A stretch of DNA of 10,126 nucleotides from assembly GCA_016926315.1 (NCBI GenBank), contig JAFGOU010000217.1, positions 1 through 10,126 of the forward strand. Reading direction: 5' to 3'. Both the position numbers and the translations under genes were made by a program. The notes below the pieces were generated by a model. It was not told the DNA's origin, searched no databases, and saw nothing but the letters and a program-made list of their open reading frames with translations. The stretch comes from Chitinispirillaceae bacterium. Lineage in GTDB: Bacteria > Fibrobacterota > Chitinivibrionia > Chitinivibrionales > Chitinispirillaceae. This document shows, piece by piece, positions 1 through 6,726 of this stretch. Each line of letters begins with the position of its first letter. Position 1 is the first letter of the stretch.

Positions 1-641
1 CAGCACCCGCCCGCAATTTCGGCGGCATGGTTAGCGTGGACCACGACGACGACCTGCTTCACCCTGGCAAGGTCGGCGATGCGGCCAATCAGCATCGCGT
101 CAACAAGCTCCGGCGCGACCACCGGGACTCTGGTATGGATGCGTACGGTGTCGATGTGCCCTGTCGCAACGGCACGTTCAAGATGCATTGCAAGATCATC
201 GGCACTCAGGCAGAACGGGTCACCGCCGCTGAGGATGACTTCGCGCAGGTCCGTCTGTTCCCGGATACACCGCCACACACGGTCCCAGTCCGCGGGACCG
301 GATACTCCACCGTTGCGCCGGAAACAGAACCGGCAGTGCATGGCGCAAAAGTCGGAAACAAGTACCAGAACGCGCGCCGCATATTTGCAGAGTAGGCCGG
401 GGACAGTTTCGGACGCCGCATCTCCCACCGGATCGCTTGAAAAACCCTCCCGTTCCACCATCTCCCCGGCGCGCGGAATCACCTGGAGCAGCAGCGGATC
501 GTGCCATGACCCTTTCTGCATCCGCTTCACATAACTCCATGGGACAAGGAACCCGAATTCGCCCTGTTCCGCAAGCGGGAAGGGGGCTTCGCCAGGGTCG
601 AGGCCGAGAAAGGAAAGCAACGCTTCGGGATCGCGGCACAT
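1..641 (-). CDS. epmB: EF-P-(R)-beta-lysine pathway lysine 2,3-aminomutase EpmB (partial, 3' end outside window)
   Basis: Reading the minus strand from the ATG at 641 gives 213 codons open to the window edge, so the C-terminal part is missing. Visible features are an N-terminal region with VPWSYVKRM (residues 33-41), the PGLLCKY motif (81-87), the radical-SAM cluster motif CAMHCRFCFRR (Cys99, Cys103, Cys106; CX3CX2C), SGGDP (138-142) and RIHTRVPVV (167-175). These match the KamA/EpmB family, and the CRFCFRR form and PGLL.KY context resemble EpmB more than catabolic lysine aminomutases. The family converts (S)-alpha-lysine to (R)-beta-lysine using S-adenosylmethionine, a 4Fe-4S cluster and PLP; the PLP lysine lies beyond the window. 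Divergent efp and epmA next door support the EF-P modification role. Start choice: an in-frame TAG at about 684-682 closes the frame upstream, and this is the first ATG after it, preceded by a weak GGAAAG. The N-terminus is somewhat shorter than in E. coli EpmB. Confidence 0.9.
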   Translation of the reverse strand, partial: MCRDPEALLSFLGLDPGEAPFPLAEQGEFGFLVPWSYVKRMQKGSWHDPLLLQVIPRAGEMVEREGFSSDPVGDAASETVPGLLCKYAARVLVLVSDFCAMHCRFCFRRNGGVSGPADWDRVWRCIREQTDLREVILSGGDPFCLSADDLAMHLERAVATGHIDTVRIHTRVPVVAPELVDAMLIGRIADLARVKQVVVVVHANHAAEIAGGC

Positions 642-741
642 GCTTTCCGTCGGGAGTGTGGTACGATGTGGTATGTTGATGATCTATCCCCCTGAATATG
701 CAAAAAATACTTTGCCGGATAAACGCGGAACGGACATTAAA

Positions 742-769
742 ATGTAGAATGTAGATTGCAGATTGCGGA
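742..769. repeat. Degenerate 7-bp tandem repeat
   Basis: Four consecutive heptamers are seen: ATGTAGA, ATGTAGA, TTGCAGA, TTGCGGA. The first two are identical and the others differ by two or three bases. The patch lies between epmB and efp. It resembles low-complexity intergenic filler of a dispersed type; no function is evident. Confidence 0.55.
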
Positions 770-824
770 ATAAAAAACCATGGGTGCCAACTGGAAACCG
801 GCAACGGTCATCGATCTTTCCGTG

Positions 825-926
825 CCTGTCATTCCGAACCCTTCAGCAAAAAATCAGGACAAGCCGGGTGAGGAATCTCGTTTGTACCTGTTTCCTGAGA
901 TCCCTCACTGCGTTCGGGATGACAGG
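825..926. repeat. Imperfect inverted-repeat element, GTCATYCCGA family, copy 1
   Basis: The outer arms CCTGTCATTCCGAAC (825-839) and GTTCGGGATGACAGG (912-926) are inverted repeats matching at 14 of 15 positions. Inner arms TGAGGAATCTC (869-879) and GAGATCCCTCA (897-907) match at 10 of 11. The right arm is continuous (GAGATCCCTCACTGCGTTCGG), whereas the left arm is interrupted by unrelated sequence at 840-868, so this copy looks damaged. A related element lies at 8599-8726. The form suggests a dispersed palindromic or MITE-like intergenic repeat; mobility is inference. Confidence 0.75.
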
Positions 927-950
927 AACCGGAAATACTTTCATAACCTG

Positions 951-980
951 TTGAGCCCTTCCCCTCCCTTGTGCTATTTT
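951..980 (+). promoter_or_regulatory. Candidate sigma70-type promoter for efp
   Basis: TTGAGC (951-956) and TATTTT (975-980) are separated by 18 bp, each matching the consensus at four of six positions. A TG lies one base before the -10 (extended -10 form). This would start transcription about 35 bases before the efp start codon. It lies just right of the repeat element at 825-926. Confidence 0.4.
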
Positions 981-1006
981 TAACAGGTTTTTCCAACAAC
1001 CTTTCG

Positions 1007-1013
1007 TAAGGAG
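1007..1013 (+). promoter_or_regulatory. Strong ribosome binding site of efp
   Basis: TAAGGAG sits 6 bases before the ATG at 1020 and fixes that start. It is one of the few strong Shine-Dalgarno sequences on the plus strand of this window, fitting a highly expressed translation factor. Confidence 0.75.
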
Positions 1014-1019
1014 CAGCGC

Positions 1020-1586
1020 ATGGCCTCCGTCGACACCAGTGAGTTCCGAAAAAAACTGAAAATCATGTTCGAAAATCAACCCTGGATCATCGTGGACAAC
1101 GAATTCGTCAAACCAGGCAAAGGCCAGGCGTTCAACCGCACGAAGATCAAGAACCTGATCACCGGACGGGTCCTCGATAAAACCTTCAAATCGGGTGAAA
1201 CCTTTCAGGAAGCTGATATCTCCACGGCGCAGATGCAGTACCTCTTTACCGACGGCCACAGCTATACGTTCATGAACAACCAGAACTACGAACAGGTCGA
1301 GATCCAGAAGGAAACCATGGACGGCGCGGAGCAGTGGATCCTTGAAAACGCGGTCTGCGAAGTGTCGTTCTGGGGCGAAAAGGTGATATCGGTCACGCCG
1401 CCCACGTTCGTCGACCTGGTGGTGACCTACACCGAACCCGCGGTCCGCGGCGATACCGCCAACAACGTGACGAAAAAAGCCACGCTCGAAACCGGCGCAG
1501 AGATCGATGTACCGCTGTTTATCGAATCCGGTATCAGGATCAAGATCGACACCCGGACCGGTGAGTACCTGCAGCGGACAACATAG
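1020..1586 (+). CDS. efp: Translation elongation factor P
   Basis: The 188-residue product has the normal length and three-domain layout of EF-P: an N-terminal KOW-like domain (about 1-65), a central OB domain (about 66-127) and a C-terminal OB domain (about 130-188). The N-terminal loop reads FVKPGKGQAF with Lys34 in the position modified in E. coli EF-P. The family signatures VTPP (residues 125-128), GDTA and the C-terminal IKIDTRTGEYLQR are present. EF-P binds between the ribosomal P and E sites and rescues ribosomes stalled on consecutive prolines. The PGKG loop with a lysine, plus epmA downstream and epmB divergent, argues that this EF-P is beta-lysylated rather than rhamnosylated (which uses Arg32) or 5-aminopentanolated. 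The start is set by a strong ribosome binding site. A 57-bp gap without a terminator leads to epmA, so the two are probably co-transcribed. Confidence 0.97.
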   Translation: MASVDTSEFRKKLKIMFENQPWIIVDNEFVKPGKGQAFNRTKIKNLITGRVLDKTFKSGETFQEADISTAQMQYLFTDGHSYTFMNNQNYEQVEIQKETMDGAEQWILENAVCEVSFWGEKVISVTPPTFVDLVVTYTEPAVRGDTANNVTKKATLETGAEIDVPLFIESGIRIKIDTRTGEYLQRTT

Positions 1587-1643
1587 ACCCTGACCCGTCG
1601 CCGGCCAGACCACAGGCAGACAGCCGCACAACCGCCACCCCCG

Positions 1644-2594
1644 ATGACCCCTGAAACCGCACTCTCCCGCGCACATATCCTCCGCCGTATCAGGGAGTTT
1701 TTCGCATCGCGCAACGTCCTTGAAGTCGAAACCCCGCTCCTCTCCCGGGGTGCCACCACCGACTGCCATATCGACAGCTTTGTCACACAATTTCACCCGA
1801 ATGGCTGGCGCCGGAGTGCAGGGAGTGAAACCGCTTTTCTCCACGCCTCTCCGGAATTCGCCATGAAACGGCTGCTGGCCCGAGGCTTAGGGGACATCTT
1901 CCAGATCTGCAAAGTGTTCCGTAACGGCGAGGTCGGCACTATACATAATCCGGAATTTACCATGCTGGAGTGGTACCGTAAGGGTTTCGGCATGGATGCA
2001 CTGATCGACGAGACGGTGTCGCTGGTCCAGGAGTGCCTTGGCGATCTGCCGGTGGTGTCGCGCGATTACGCCGGCCTGCTTTCGGAATATGCGGGTATCG
2101 ACGCGCTGGCCGCCGATTGCGCGACCATCACGCGTTTCTGCCGATCACGCGGCCTTGAACCGCCCAATCTGACCTCCCCGACCGACGGCCTGCAGTTCGT
2201 CATGACGGAGATCATAGAGCCGGCGCTCGATTCCGCCACCATCACGGTGGTGTCGCGCTACCCCGCCGACCAGGCCGTGTTCGCCGCCCTGGACCCTGCG
2301 GACCCGCGCGTGGCGCTGCGGTTTGAAATCTACTGCGGCGGTATGGAACTGGCGAACGGGTTTGAGGAACTCGGTAATGCGGGGGAAAACGAGCGGCGAA
2401 TGAGCGCCGAGAACGAAAAACGGCGCGCGATCGGAAAGCCGGAGCTGCCGCCGGATCGGGGATTCATAGACGCGCTGCACAAAGGCCTGCCTCCCTGCTC
2501 AGGCGTGGCGCTCGGCATCGACCGTCTGGTCATGCTCGCACTGGGGAAAAAGTCGATAGGCGACGTGATCGCCTTTCCCTGGGAGATGGCGTGA
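1644..2594 (+). CDS. epmA: Elongation factor P--(R)-beta-lysine ligase EpmA
   Basis: The 316-residue protein is a class II lysyl-tRNA synthetase-like catalytic domain without an N-terminal anticodon-binding domain, as expected for EpmA/PoxA/GenX (325 residues in E. coli). Class II motif 1 includes FLEVETP-like [10 protein letters not shown] (25-34); [11 protein letters not shown] follows (68-78); motif 2 covers [18 protein letters not shown] (91-111); ELANGFEEL is at 235-243; and motif 3 is GVALGIDRL (287-295). Ala289 in motif 3 corresponds to the Ala298 that sets E. coli EpmA apart from the glycine of lysyl-tRNA synthetases. The enzyme activates (R)-beta-lysine with ATP and transfers it to the epsilon-amino group of EF-P Lys34. 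The start has no visible Shine-Dalgarno sequence, so translation may depend on coupling with efp. Its stop lies 15 bp from the stop of the opposing peptidase gene. The hydroxylase EpmC is not seen in this window. Confidence 0.95.
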   Translation: MTPETALSRAHILRRIREFFASRNVLEVETPLLSRGATTDCHIDSFVTQFHPNGWRRSAGSETAFLHASPEFAMKRLLARGLGDIFQICKVFRNGEVGTIHNPEFTMLEWYRKGFGMDALIDETVSLVQECLGDLPVVSRDYAGLLSEYAGIDALAADCATITRFCRSRGLEPPNLTSPTDGLQFVMTEIIEPALDSATITVVSRYPADQAVFAALDPADPRVALRFEIYCGGMELANGFEELGNAGENERRMSAENEKRRAIGKPELPPDRGFIDALHKGLPPCSGVALGIDRLVMLALGKKSIGDVIAFPWEMA

Positions 2595-2609
2595 CCCTGC
2601 GCGCGCCGG

Positions 2610-4397
2610 TCAGCGCTGCAGCATAAACCGCGCAGCGCAGCTACCGGTTGGGTCCGATGCCTTTGCCACATAACAACCGTTCGTCACCAGCGCGCCGTGT
2701 TCATCCCTGCCCTGCCATAGCAAGCTTGTACCGGCCCCGAGCGACAGCTTCCTGACAAGAGCGCCCCTCATGGAATAGATGCTGACGCTTTGCGCCCGCG
2801 CCGGATCGGTATTGACAAAAATCAATCCGGACGGGGAGGCGGTTATGCCGAAGCGCCGGTCGATTGACCGGGCATCCTGCGAAACCGCGGTAACCGGATC
2901 AAGTTCCACGTCAAGGGGGTATTTCCGCGCGTAATCGGTAACCGACACCGCCACGGTCTTGGATGTATAGCCAGGTTTTGAATAGACCATGTTCCTGGAA
3001 CCGGTCTGGATAAACCGCACATAAAACCCGGCTGAATCGGTATAGCTGTGGGCACTGTCGAAATCGTAACTTGCCGCGGTTATTTTTGCGCCGATGATCG
3101 GCTCCTTGGTAACGGCGTTTTTTACCGTACCCTGAATGCCGGTGAGAAGCACCTCATAGAACTGGATCATCGCCTCCCGGTTGTATCCCCAGTAGCGCTG
3201 CAGATCGGTTTCGGGCAGCATTTTCTGCATGGAGGTCTCCATGGGGATCATCCTGCCGCGATTGTGAAAAATCGAATAATCGACCGAGGTCCCGTGGCAA
3301 ACGTACAGTTCTGAATAAATATTTCCCATGCCGTCGCCGCCGCACTGTTTGAAATAGCCGCTGTTCCCGCTTGCAAGCTGTGCCTGGTCGGCATACCGCT
3401 TGCACACCCACTTGTACCACTCCTCGTCACATGGCCTGCGCGATATGGCGCCATAGGGCCAGAGCATGGTTTCGGTACCGGAATGGAGGTCGGTTGAAAT
3501 ATGAAATACATAGCGGTTCCACATATTGAACAGGGCCGCGTTTTCAGGCTGGCGCGTGGTATAGAGCCCGGTGACCGCATGATTGTTCGTGGTCTGCCCG
3601 CACGGGCAGGGGTAGTTCCGGTTGATGTCGACATTGGCCGCATTATACCGCTGCGCGCTCTGCACCGTATTGTCACCGCCCTTGTAACAGCCGTCGGGAT
3701 TGTAGAGCGGAACGAACCAGATCTCGATGTTGTCCAGCAGTGTTTTGAACCGCGGAACAGTCGAGTATTTTGAGAGGAGGGTGTCGATCATGTGCAGTGA
3801 ATTCATGTAGTTTAGCAACTCGTCACCATGCACCATGGATATGTGCAAAAACCTCGGTTTCCCTTTGCTCGTGGCGACATTGGCGGTCACCTTGAGCAAA
3901 AGGATTTTCCGGTTCTGCACGCTGTTCCCCAGTTCGATGAGCTGCGCGAACTGCGGATAATCGGCCTGAAACTTTGCCATGATCTGAAGGTAGGCGGAAT
4001 AGGTGGGATACCGGTACCAGTTGGTCGGCGTCGAAGCCACGGTTTTCCCGACCCCGGGCGCCGGAGCGTTCAGGAACTCATCATAATCCGACATGGTCGC
4101 GATCGCCTGAAAACAAGGGGGTTGAAGTACCTCGTAAGGAATACCAGCCGCGGTGAATTTCTCGAACGCCTGTTTATTGGCATAGGCAAGCACCTTGTAC
4201 CCACCCTCGATACGGTCGATCGAGAGGTAATCACGATAGGGAACAAGATCTGCCGGTTCCGCGGGATAGATCGCCAGATAAACCTCGCCTCGCTGGGCAA
4301 GAATTGCAGACGCTTTATCGAATTCAGTCGATGCCGAGGAAAAAACAAGACCGGCGGCAAGCGCCAATAACGAAACCGTTGTCGAGAAACAGCGCAT
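2610..4397 (-). CDS. Secreted M14-family zinc carboxypeptidase with C-terminal regulatory-like and FlgD/Por-type domains
   Basis: The 595-residue product starts with a likely signal peptide (1 to about 22, hydrophobic TTVSLLALAAGLVFSS). After a pro-like region (about 23-120) comes an M14 metallocarboxypeptidase domain (about 125-415). Zinc ligands are HGDE (His190, Glu193) and the His305 of STDLHSG; the substrate-binding arginine is in DINRNYP (Arg260). GTSVDYSIFH (369-378) and METS (Glu387) occupy the usual place of the catalytic tyrosine and glutamate region. Residues about 419-500 resemble a carboxypeptidase regulatory-like beta-sandwich (GTVKNAVTKEPIIGAKI, then SAGFY). The last about 80 residues (VSIYSMRGALVRKL, then WQGRDEHGALVTNGCY) resemble a FlgD-Ig or Por-type sorting domain. 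It probably removes C-terminal residues from peptides outside the cytoplasm; substrates are unknown. AGGAGG (4408-4403), five bases before the ATG, sets the start. It follows the beta-barrel gene by 116 bp on the same strand. Confidence 0.9.
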   Translation of the reverse strand: MRCFSTTVSLLALAAGLVFSSASTEFDKASAILAQRGEVYLAIYPAEPADLVPYRDYLSIDRIEGGYKVLAYANKQAFEKFTAAGIPYEVLQPPCFQAIATMSDYDEFLNAPAPGVGKTVASTPTNWYRYPTYSAYLQIMAKFQADYPQFAQLIELGNSVQNRKILLLKVTANVATSKGKPRFLHISMVHGDELLNYMNSLHMIDTLLSKYSTVPRFKTLLDNIEIWFVPLYNPDGCYKGGDNTVQSAQRYNAANVDINRNYPCPCGQTTNNHAVTGLYTTRQPENAALFNMWNRYVFHISTDLHSGTETMLWPYGAISRRPCDEEWYKWVCKRYADQAQLASGNSGYFKQCGGDGMGNIYSELYVCHGTSVDYSIFHNRGRMIPMETSMQKMLPETDLQRYWGYNREAMIQFYEVLLTGIQGTVKNAVTKEPIIGAKITAASYDFDSAHSYTDSAGFYVRFIQTGSRNMVYSKPGYTSKTVAVSVTDYARKYPLDVELDPVTAVSQDARSIDRRFGITASPSGLIFVNTDPARAQSVSIYSMRGALVRKLSLGAGTSLLWQGRDEHGALVTNGCYVAKASDPTGSCAARFMLQR

Positions 4398-4402
4398 AAT
4401 CC

Positions 4403-4408
4403 CCTCCT
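4403..4408 (-). promoter_or_regulatory. Strong ribosome binding site of the M14 peptidase gene
   Basis: The minus strand reads AGGAGG followed by GGATT and ATG, a near-ideal Shine-Dalgarno sequence with 5-base spacing. It fixes the start at 4397. Confidence 0.75.
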
Positions 4409-4418
4409 GAAGAAAATC

Positions 4419-4450
4419 AGCCCGGGCTCCCCGGATGGATAGCCACCCGG
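4419..4450 (-). promoter_or_regulatory. Hairpin-forming leader upstream of the peptidase gene
   Basis: On the minus-strand RNA, CCGGGTGG (4450-4443) pairs with CCATCCGG (4438-4431) around a CTAT loop, giving an 8-bp stem with one G-U pair. Next to it is the 10-bp palindrome AGCCCGGGCT (4428-4419). The GGGC and CCCGG segments could also pair with the first hairpin in an alternative fold. The G-U pair becomes an A-C mismatch on the plus strand, so the stem fits a minus-strand transcript. It could be an attenuator, an RNA processing or stability element between the two genes, or a terminator lacking a clear U tract. Confidence 0.45.
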
Positions 4451-4513
4451 TCCCTTTTCTATAATCTAATCAGAAAACCCCTCTTTTCCCATAACATTTC
4501 AGAAAGCACGGCG

Positions 4514-5956
4514 CTACCTGGATTTACCGAAATCCACGGTAAAGGTCGCCAGTGACGTTGCAGGGCCGGACAGGATGCCGGTTCCGGCCCATTTCAGGAA
4601 ATCGACGCTTACGTCAAATGAGGCCCTGCCTCTTTTAAGGCCGATACCACCGGTTATTTTAGCTTCCTTTTTGGTGAAATCAGCGCCCCAAAAATAGGAT
4701 TTCCATGGAATGGACTCTTCAGAACTGCTGGTCTCAGGGTCCCGGTCGCTTATACTCCTGAACTCCTTCACCCAGTAGGCGGCAATACCGCCGCGAAAAG
4801 CGATTTCGTCGAACCAGCCGATTTTTTTCGCGACCTTCTCCATGCCGAGCCGGAAGTTGTGGTAAGTAAAGACGAACGCGGTGTCGGCGGGGATGTTCGG
4901 GTTTTTCGCATTATGCAAGCCGATGCCGCCGTCATATTCCGGCGCGAAATAGAACCCATCGGCATAGTGCGGGACCACGGCGATCCACCAGTCCGCCATG
5001 CTCCAGCGACGGTCGGAGAACGAACTGTCGATCGAACCGGCGGTCGTGCCGCCATCCGAGCCGTCCGGATTCAACGTGGCCAGCGCAACCGACGAAAACT
5101 TGTTGAGCTGATACCGCTTGCTCGTAAGAAATACGCCTCCGATAACAAGAAATCTTTCCAGATCGGACCATATATTGCTTCCCGCGGAAAGGAGGTGCTT
5201 TTGCGGGGAGGAATAGGTCGTTTCATAGTCAAGAACCGCCAGCGGTCCGGTCCCGTTCCTTGCACCCAGCGCCTGTCGTGCAGCGGCGATCTGTTCAACT
5301 TTTTCGCTGCCGCCGACCCGCGGCATTCCGGCCTTGAGGATCGGGTTAATGGTCGTGCTGCCGATCGAGATTCTCGCCTCCAGGACCGCCCCGTCGTTGC
5401 GCACCATTTTGCCCTTCTCGATCGCAGTATATTCCGCAAAAGCAGTGTCGGCGCCGGAAGGGTAAAGCAACCTTCTGGTTTCCTCCCGAGAATAAGAAAG
5501 CCCTTCGAAAAAGGTACCCAGCCCGAACTGCAACTCATCGCTGATTTTAAGACAAATATTGATTTTAGGTAAATTCGGGTACTTCTGGGCGTTGTCCGCG
5601 GCCGGAATATGGTCGGCATTGAGCAGAAGAGCGGCATCGTTATAAAAATCGATCGGCATCTCCATCCGGTTGTTCAACATGGCGCCGATAAACAGGTAAT
5701 CGGCGATCCCAACAATACCGATGATCGAACCATAGGTCGTCCCGAGCCCGGGCACATCCGCGTTGCACGCCGATCCCTGCACCTGGTTGGCAAACTGGTA
5801 GATGCCTGCCGGATGCTGGATGGTCCAGCCGATATCGGTGGTCGGTCCTGACCCTCCCATGGCGTCGATGCGCGCATTGACGCCTTCAATGTTCTGCCCG
5901 TATACCTGAAAACCGACCGCAACAACCAGTGTGGCTATGAATGTTTTCCTGCGCAT
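4514..5956 (-). CDS. Putative outer-membrane beta-barrel protein
   Basis: The 480-residue product has a signal peptide with a basic start (MRRK) and hydrophobic core, probably cut after VYG at residue 20. The mature part starts with NARIDAMGGSGPTTDIG (28-44) and HPAG, a pattern seen near the N-terminus of PorV/FadL-like barrels in Fibrobacterota and Bacteroidota. Alternating polar and hydrophobic strands rich in aromatics and glycine continue to the end (for example SFDVSVDFLKW and ATFTVDFGKSR), consistent with beta-strands of a barrel. I do not recognise a named family, so location in the outer membrane is inferred from composition. The start is set by GGAGG (5967-5963), six bases before the ATG. 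It is the first gene of a probable two-gene leftward unit with the M14 peptidase and is divergent from the pilin-like gene. Confidence 0.65.
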   Translation of the reverse strand: MRRKTFIATLVVAVGFQVYGQNIEGVNARIDAMGGSGPTTDIGWTIQHPAGIYQFANQVQGSACNADVPGLGTTYGSIIGIVGIADYLFIGAMLNNRMEMPIDFYNDAALLLNADHIPAADNAQKYPNLPKINICLKISDELQFGLGTFFEGLSYSREETRRLLYPSGADTAFAEYTAIEKGKMVRNDGAVLEARISIGSTTINPILKAGMPRVGGSEKVEQIAAARQALGARNGTGPLAVLDYETTYSSPQKHLLSAGSNIWSDLERFLVIGGVFLTSKRYQLNKFSSVALATLNPDGSDGGTTAGSIDSSFSDRRWSMADWWIAVVPHYADGFYFAPEYDGGIGLHNAKNPNIPADTAFVFTYHNFRLGMEKVAKKIGWFDEIAFRGGIAAYWVKEFRSISDRDPETSSSEESIPWKSYFWGADFTKKEAKITGGIGLKRGRASFDVSVDFLKWAGTGILSGPATSLATFTVDFGKSR

Positions 5957-6102
5957 ACCGGTCCTCCCGGAAAAAGTTGAAGATCACGGCGAGATATTGA
6001 CAGGGAAAATAGTAAACAACCTTTATCGTGGTGTACTAAAATTTTCACCCGCCTGAAATGGGTATAGTTTGTATTCCACCAGGGCATTTTTTATCTTGTT
6101 TC

Positions 6103-6116
6103 CGGGATTGATCCCG
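6103..6116. promoter_or_regulatory. Palindrome in the divergent barrel/pilin intergenic region
   Basis: CGGGAT-TG-ATCCCG is a perfect 6-bp inverted repeat with a 2-bp centre. It lies 69 bp before the pilin-like start in the 228-bp divergent region. This could be a regulator binding site; no matching regulator is identified. Confidence 0.3.
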
Positions 6117-6184
6117 TCCAGACCGGATAATACCTTGCTGTCGCCATTTTCCGGACCCGAACTCTACACAGGATTCATACCGCC

Positions 6185-6610
6185 ATGCTATCGCAACGAG
6201 GAATAACCATTGTTGAACTTTCCGTGTTGATTTTGATCGTATCCATTCTGACTTTTATCGCGATCCCGAAATTTATCGAAGCCTCCATTAAAAACAAATT
6301 GTGGGACGGGATGAGTACGCTTATGACCTACGAGTCTGCCCAGCTCGCCTACCTTGCCCAGAGCGGGACCATCGGGCCGATCGACAGCCTGGTGTTCAAT
6401 GCCGACACGAGCGAATTCTTCTCCTTCTCAGAGGATGGGACCGGGTTTTTCAAGGCAACCGCAAAAATGAAAATCGGCCGTTTCAGGCAGGGGTCATGGC
6501 TCCGCACCACGATTGATACCACCGCCGGTATGCCTCGAATACGTCGCTCTTGTTCCTGTGGCGATTCACTCAAGGTCAAAAAATTGGTTCCCAGTTTTTT
6601 CCGGAAATAG
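6185..6610 (+). CDS. Type IV pilin-like / pseudopilin protein
   Basis: The 141-residue protein has a class III (prepilin) leader: MLSQRG followed by ITIVELSVLILIVSILTFIAIP. Cleavage is expected after Gly6, leaving Ile as the first mature residue and Glu at mature position 5 (Glu11), the residue needed for subunit assembly. The single hydrophobic helix (about 7-28) is followed by a short globular part with SFSEDGTGFF (80-89). A basic tail carries two close cysteines (Cys123, Cys125). The family forms pili or the pseudopilus of type II secretion; which applies is not decidable here because no assembly ATPase, prepilin peptidase or secretin gene is in the window. An AGGA 11 bases upstream is a weak ribosome binding site. 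It stands alone, divergent from the beta-barrel gene. Confidence 0.75.
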   Translation: MLSQRGITIVELSVLILIVSILTFIAIPKFIEASIKNKLWDGMSTLMTYESAQLAYLAQSGTIGPIDSLVFNADTSEFFSFSEDGTGFFKATAKMKIGRFRQGSWLRTTIDTTAGMPRIRRSCSCGDSLKVKKLVPSFFRK

Positions 6611-6633
6611 CCGTCATTCGCCCGATTGCCGGG

Positions 6634-6689
6634 AAATGCATGCTACTAACCATACCAGCATCTTTTTCACCCTTAAAGCGCATGCATTT
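6634..6689. repeat. Perfect 10-bp inverted repeat after the pilin-like gene
   Basis: AAATGCATGC (6634-6643) and GCATGCATTT (6680-6689) are exact inverted repeats with a 36-base loop, and the right arm runs into TTTTGTTG. This may serve as a poor terminator for the pilin-like gene or as a protein-binding site. The large loop makes a simple intrinsic terminator uncertain. Confidence 0.4.
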
Positions 6690-6702
6690 TGTTGCATAAC
6701 AA
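6689..6702. promoter_or_regulatory. Candidate operator 1 (TTGTT-N4-AACAA)
   Basis: TTGTT GCAT AACAA is a perfect 5-bp inverted repeat overlapping the -35 region of the regulator promoter. The same half-sites recur at 6727-6737. Confidence 0.35.
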
Positions 6703-6721
6703 GGTTTCCCTGATATATAAT
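6692..6721 (+). promoter_or_regulatory. Candidate sigma70-type promoter of the MarR-type regulator gene
   Basis: A perfect TATAAT -10 box lies at 6716-6721. Eighteen bases upstream is a weak -35, TTGCAT (6692-6697). The predicted start of transcription is near 6728, giving a leader of about 32 bases. The -35 and the start site each overlap a TTGTT/AACAA palindrome. Confidence 0.5.
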
Positions 6722-6726
6722 ATCTA

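Larger units (their letters stand above)
642..1019. other. Divergent intergenic region between epmB and efp
   Basis: This 378-bp stretch separates the divergent epmB and efp starts and holds no convincing gene. From left to right it contains a short heptamer-like repetitive patch (742-769), a 102-bp imperfect inverted-repeat element (825-926) and a candidate efp promoter (951-980) followed by a strong ribosome binding site. Short ORFs crossing it on either strand have no recognisable protein features. Confidence 0.7.

Noticed and set aside
742..769. CRISPR-like array
   Set aside because: The units are 7 bp, contiguous and degenerate, with no spacers and no cas genes.
220..804. 194-residue open frame on the minus strand
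   Set aside because: It overlaps epmB in a shifted frame, and its peptide has no family features, whereas the epmB frame carries CX3CX2C, SGGDP and other motifs.
843..1844. 333-residue open frame antisense to efp and the start of epmA
   Set aside because: Its length comes from codon bias of the opposite strand; the plus strand encodes clear EF-P and EpmA domains and the antisense peptide is low-complexity and unrecognisable.
4398..4513. Cyclic-di-GMP (GEMM) riboswitch in the peptidase leader
   Set aside because: GGTGGC and GAGCCCGGGC looked suggestive, but the conserved GGCAAACC-type segment and the paired receptor layout are absent.
4859..5572. 237-residue open frame antisense to the barrel gene
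   Set aside because: Arg-rich composition and no motif; the minus-strand gene has a signal peptide and a strong ribosome binding site.
5997..6026. Promoter of the pilin-like gene based on TTGACA at 5997-6002
   Set aside because: The -35 is perfect, but no acceptable -10 occurs at 16-18 bp spacing (best CTTTAT), and the start codon is about 160 bp away.
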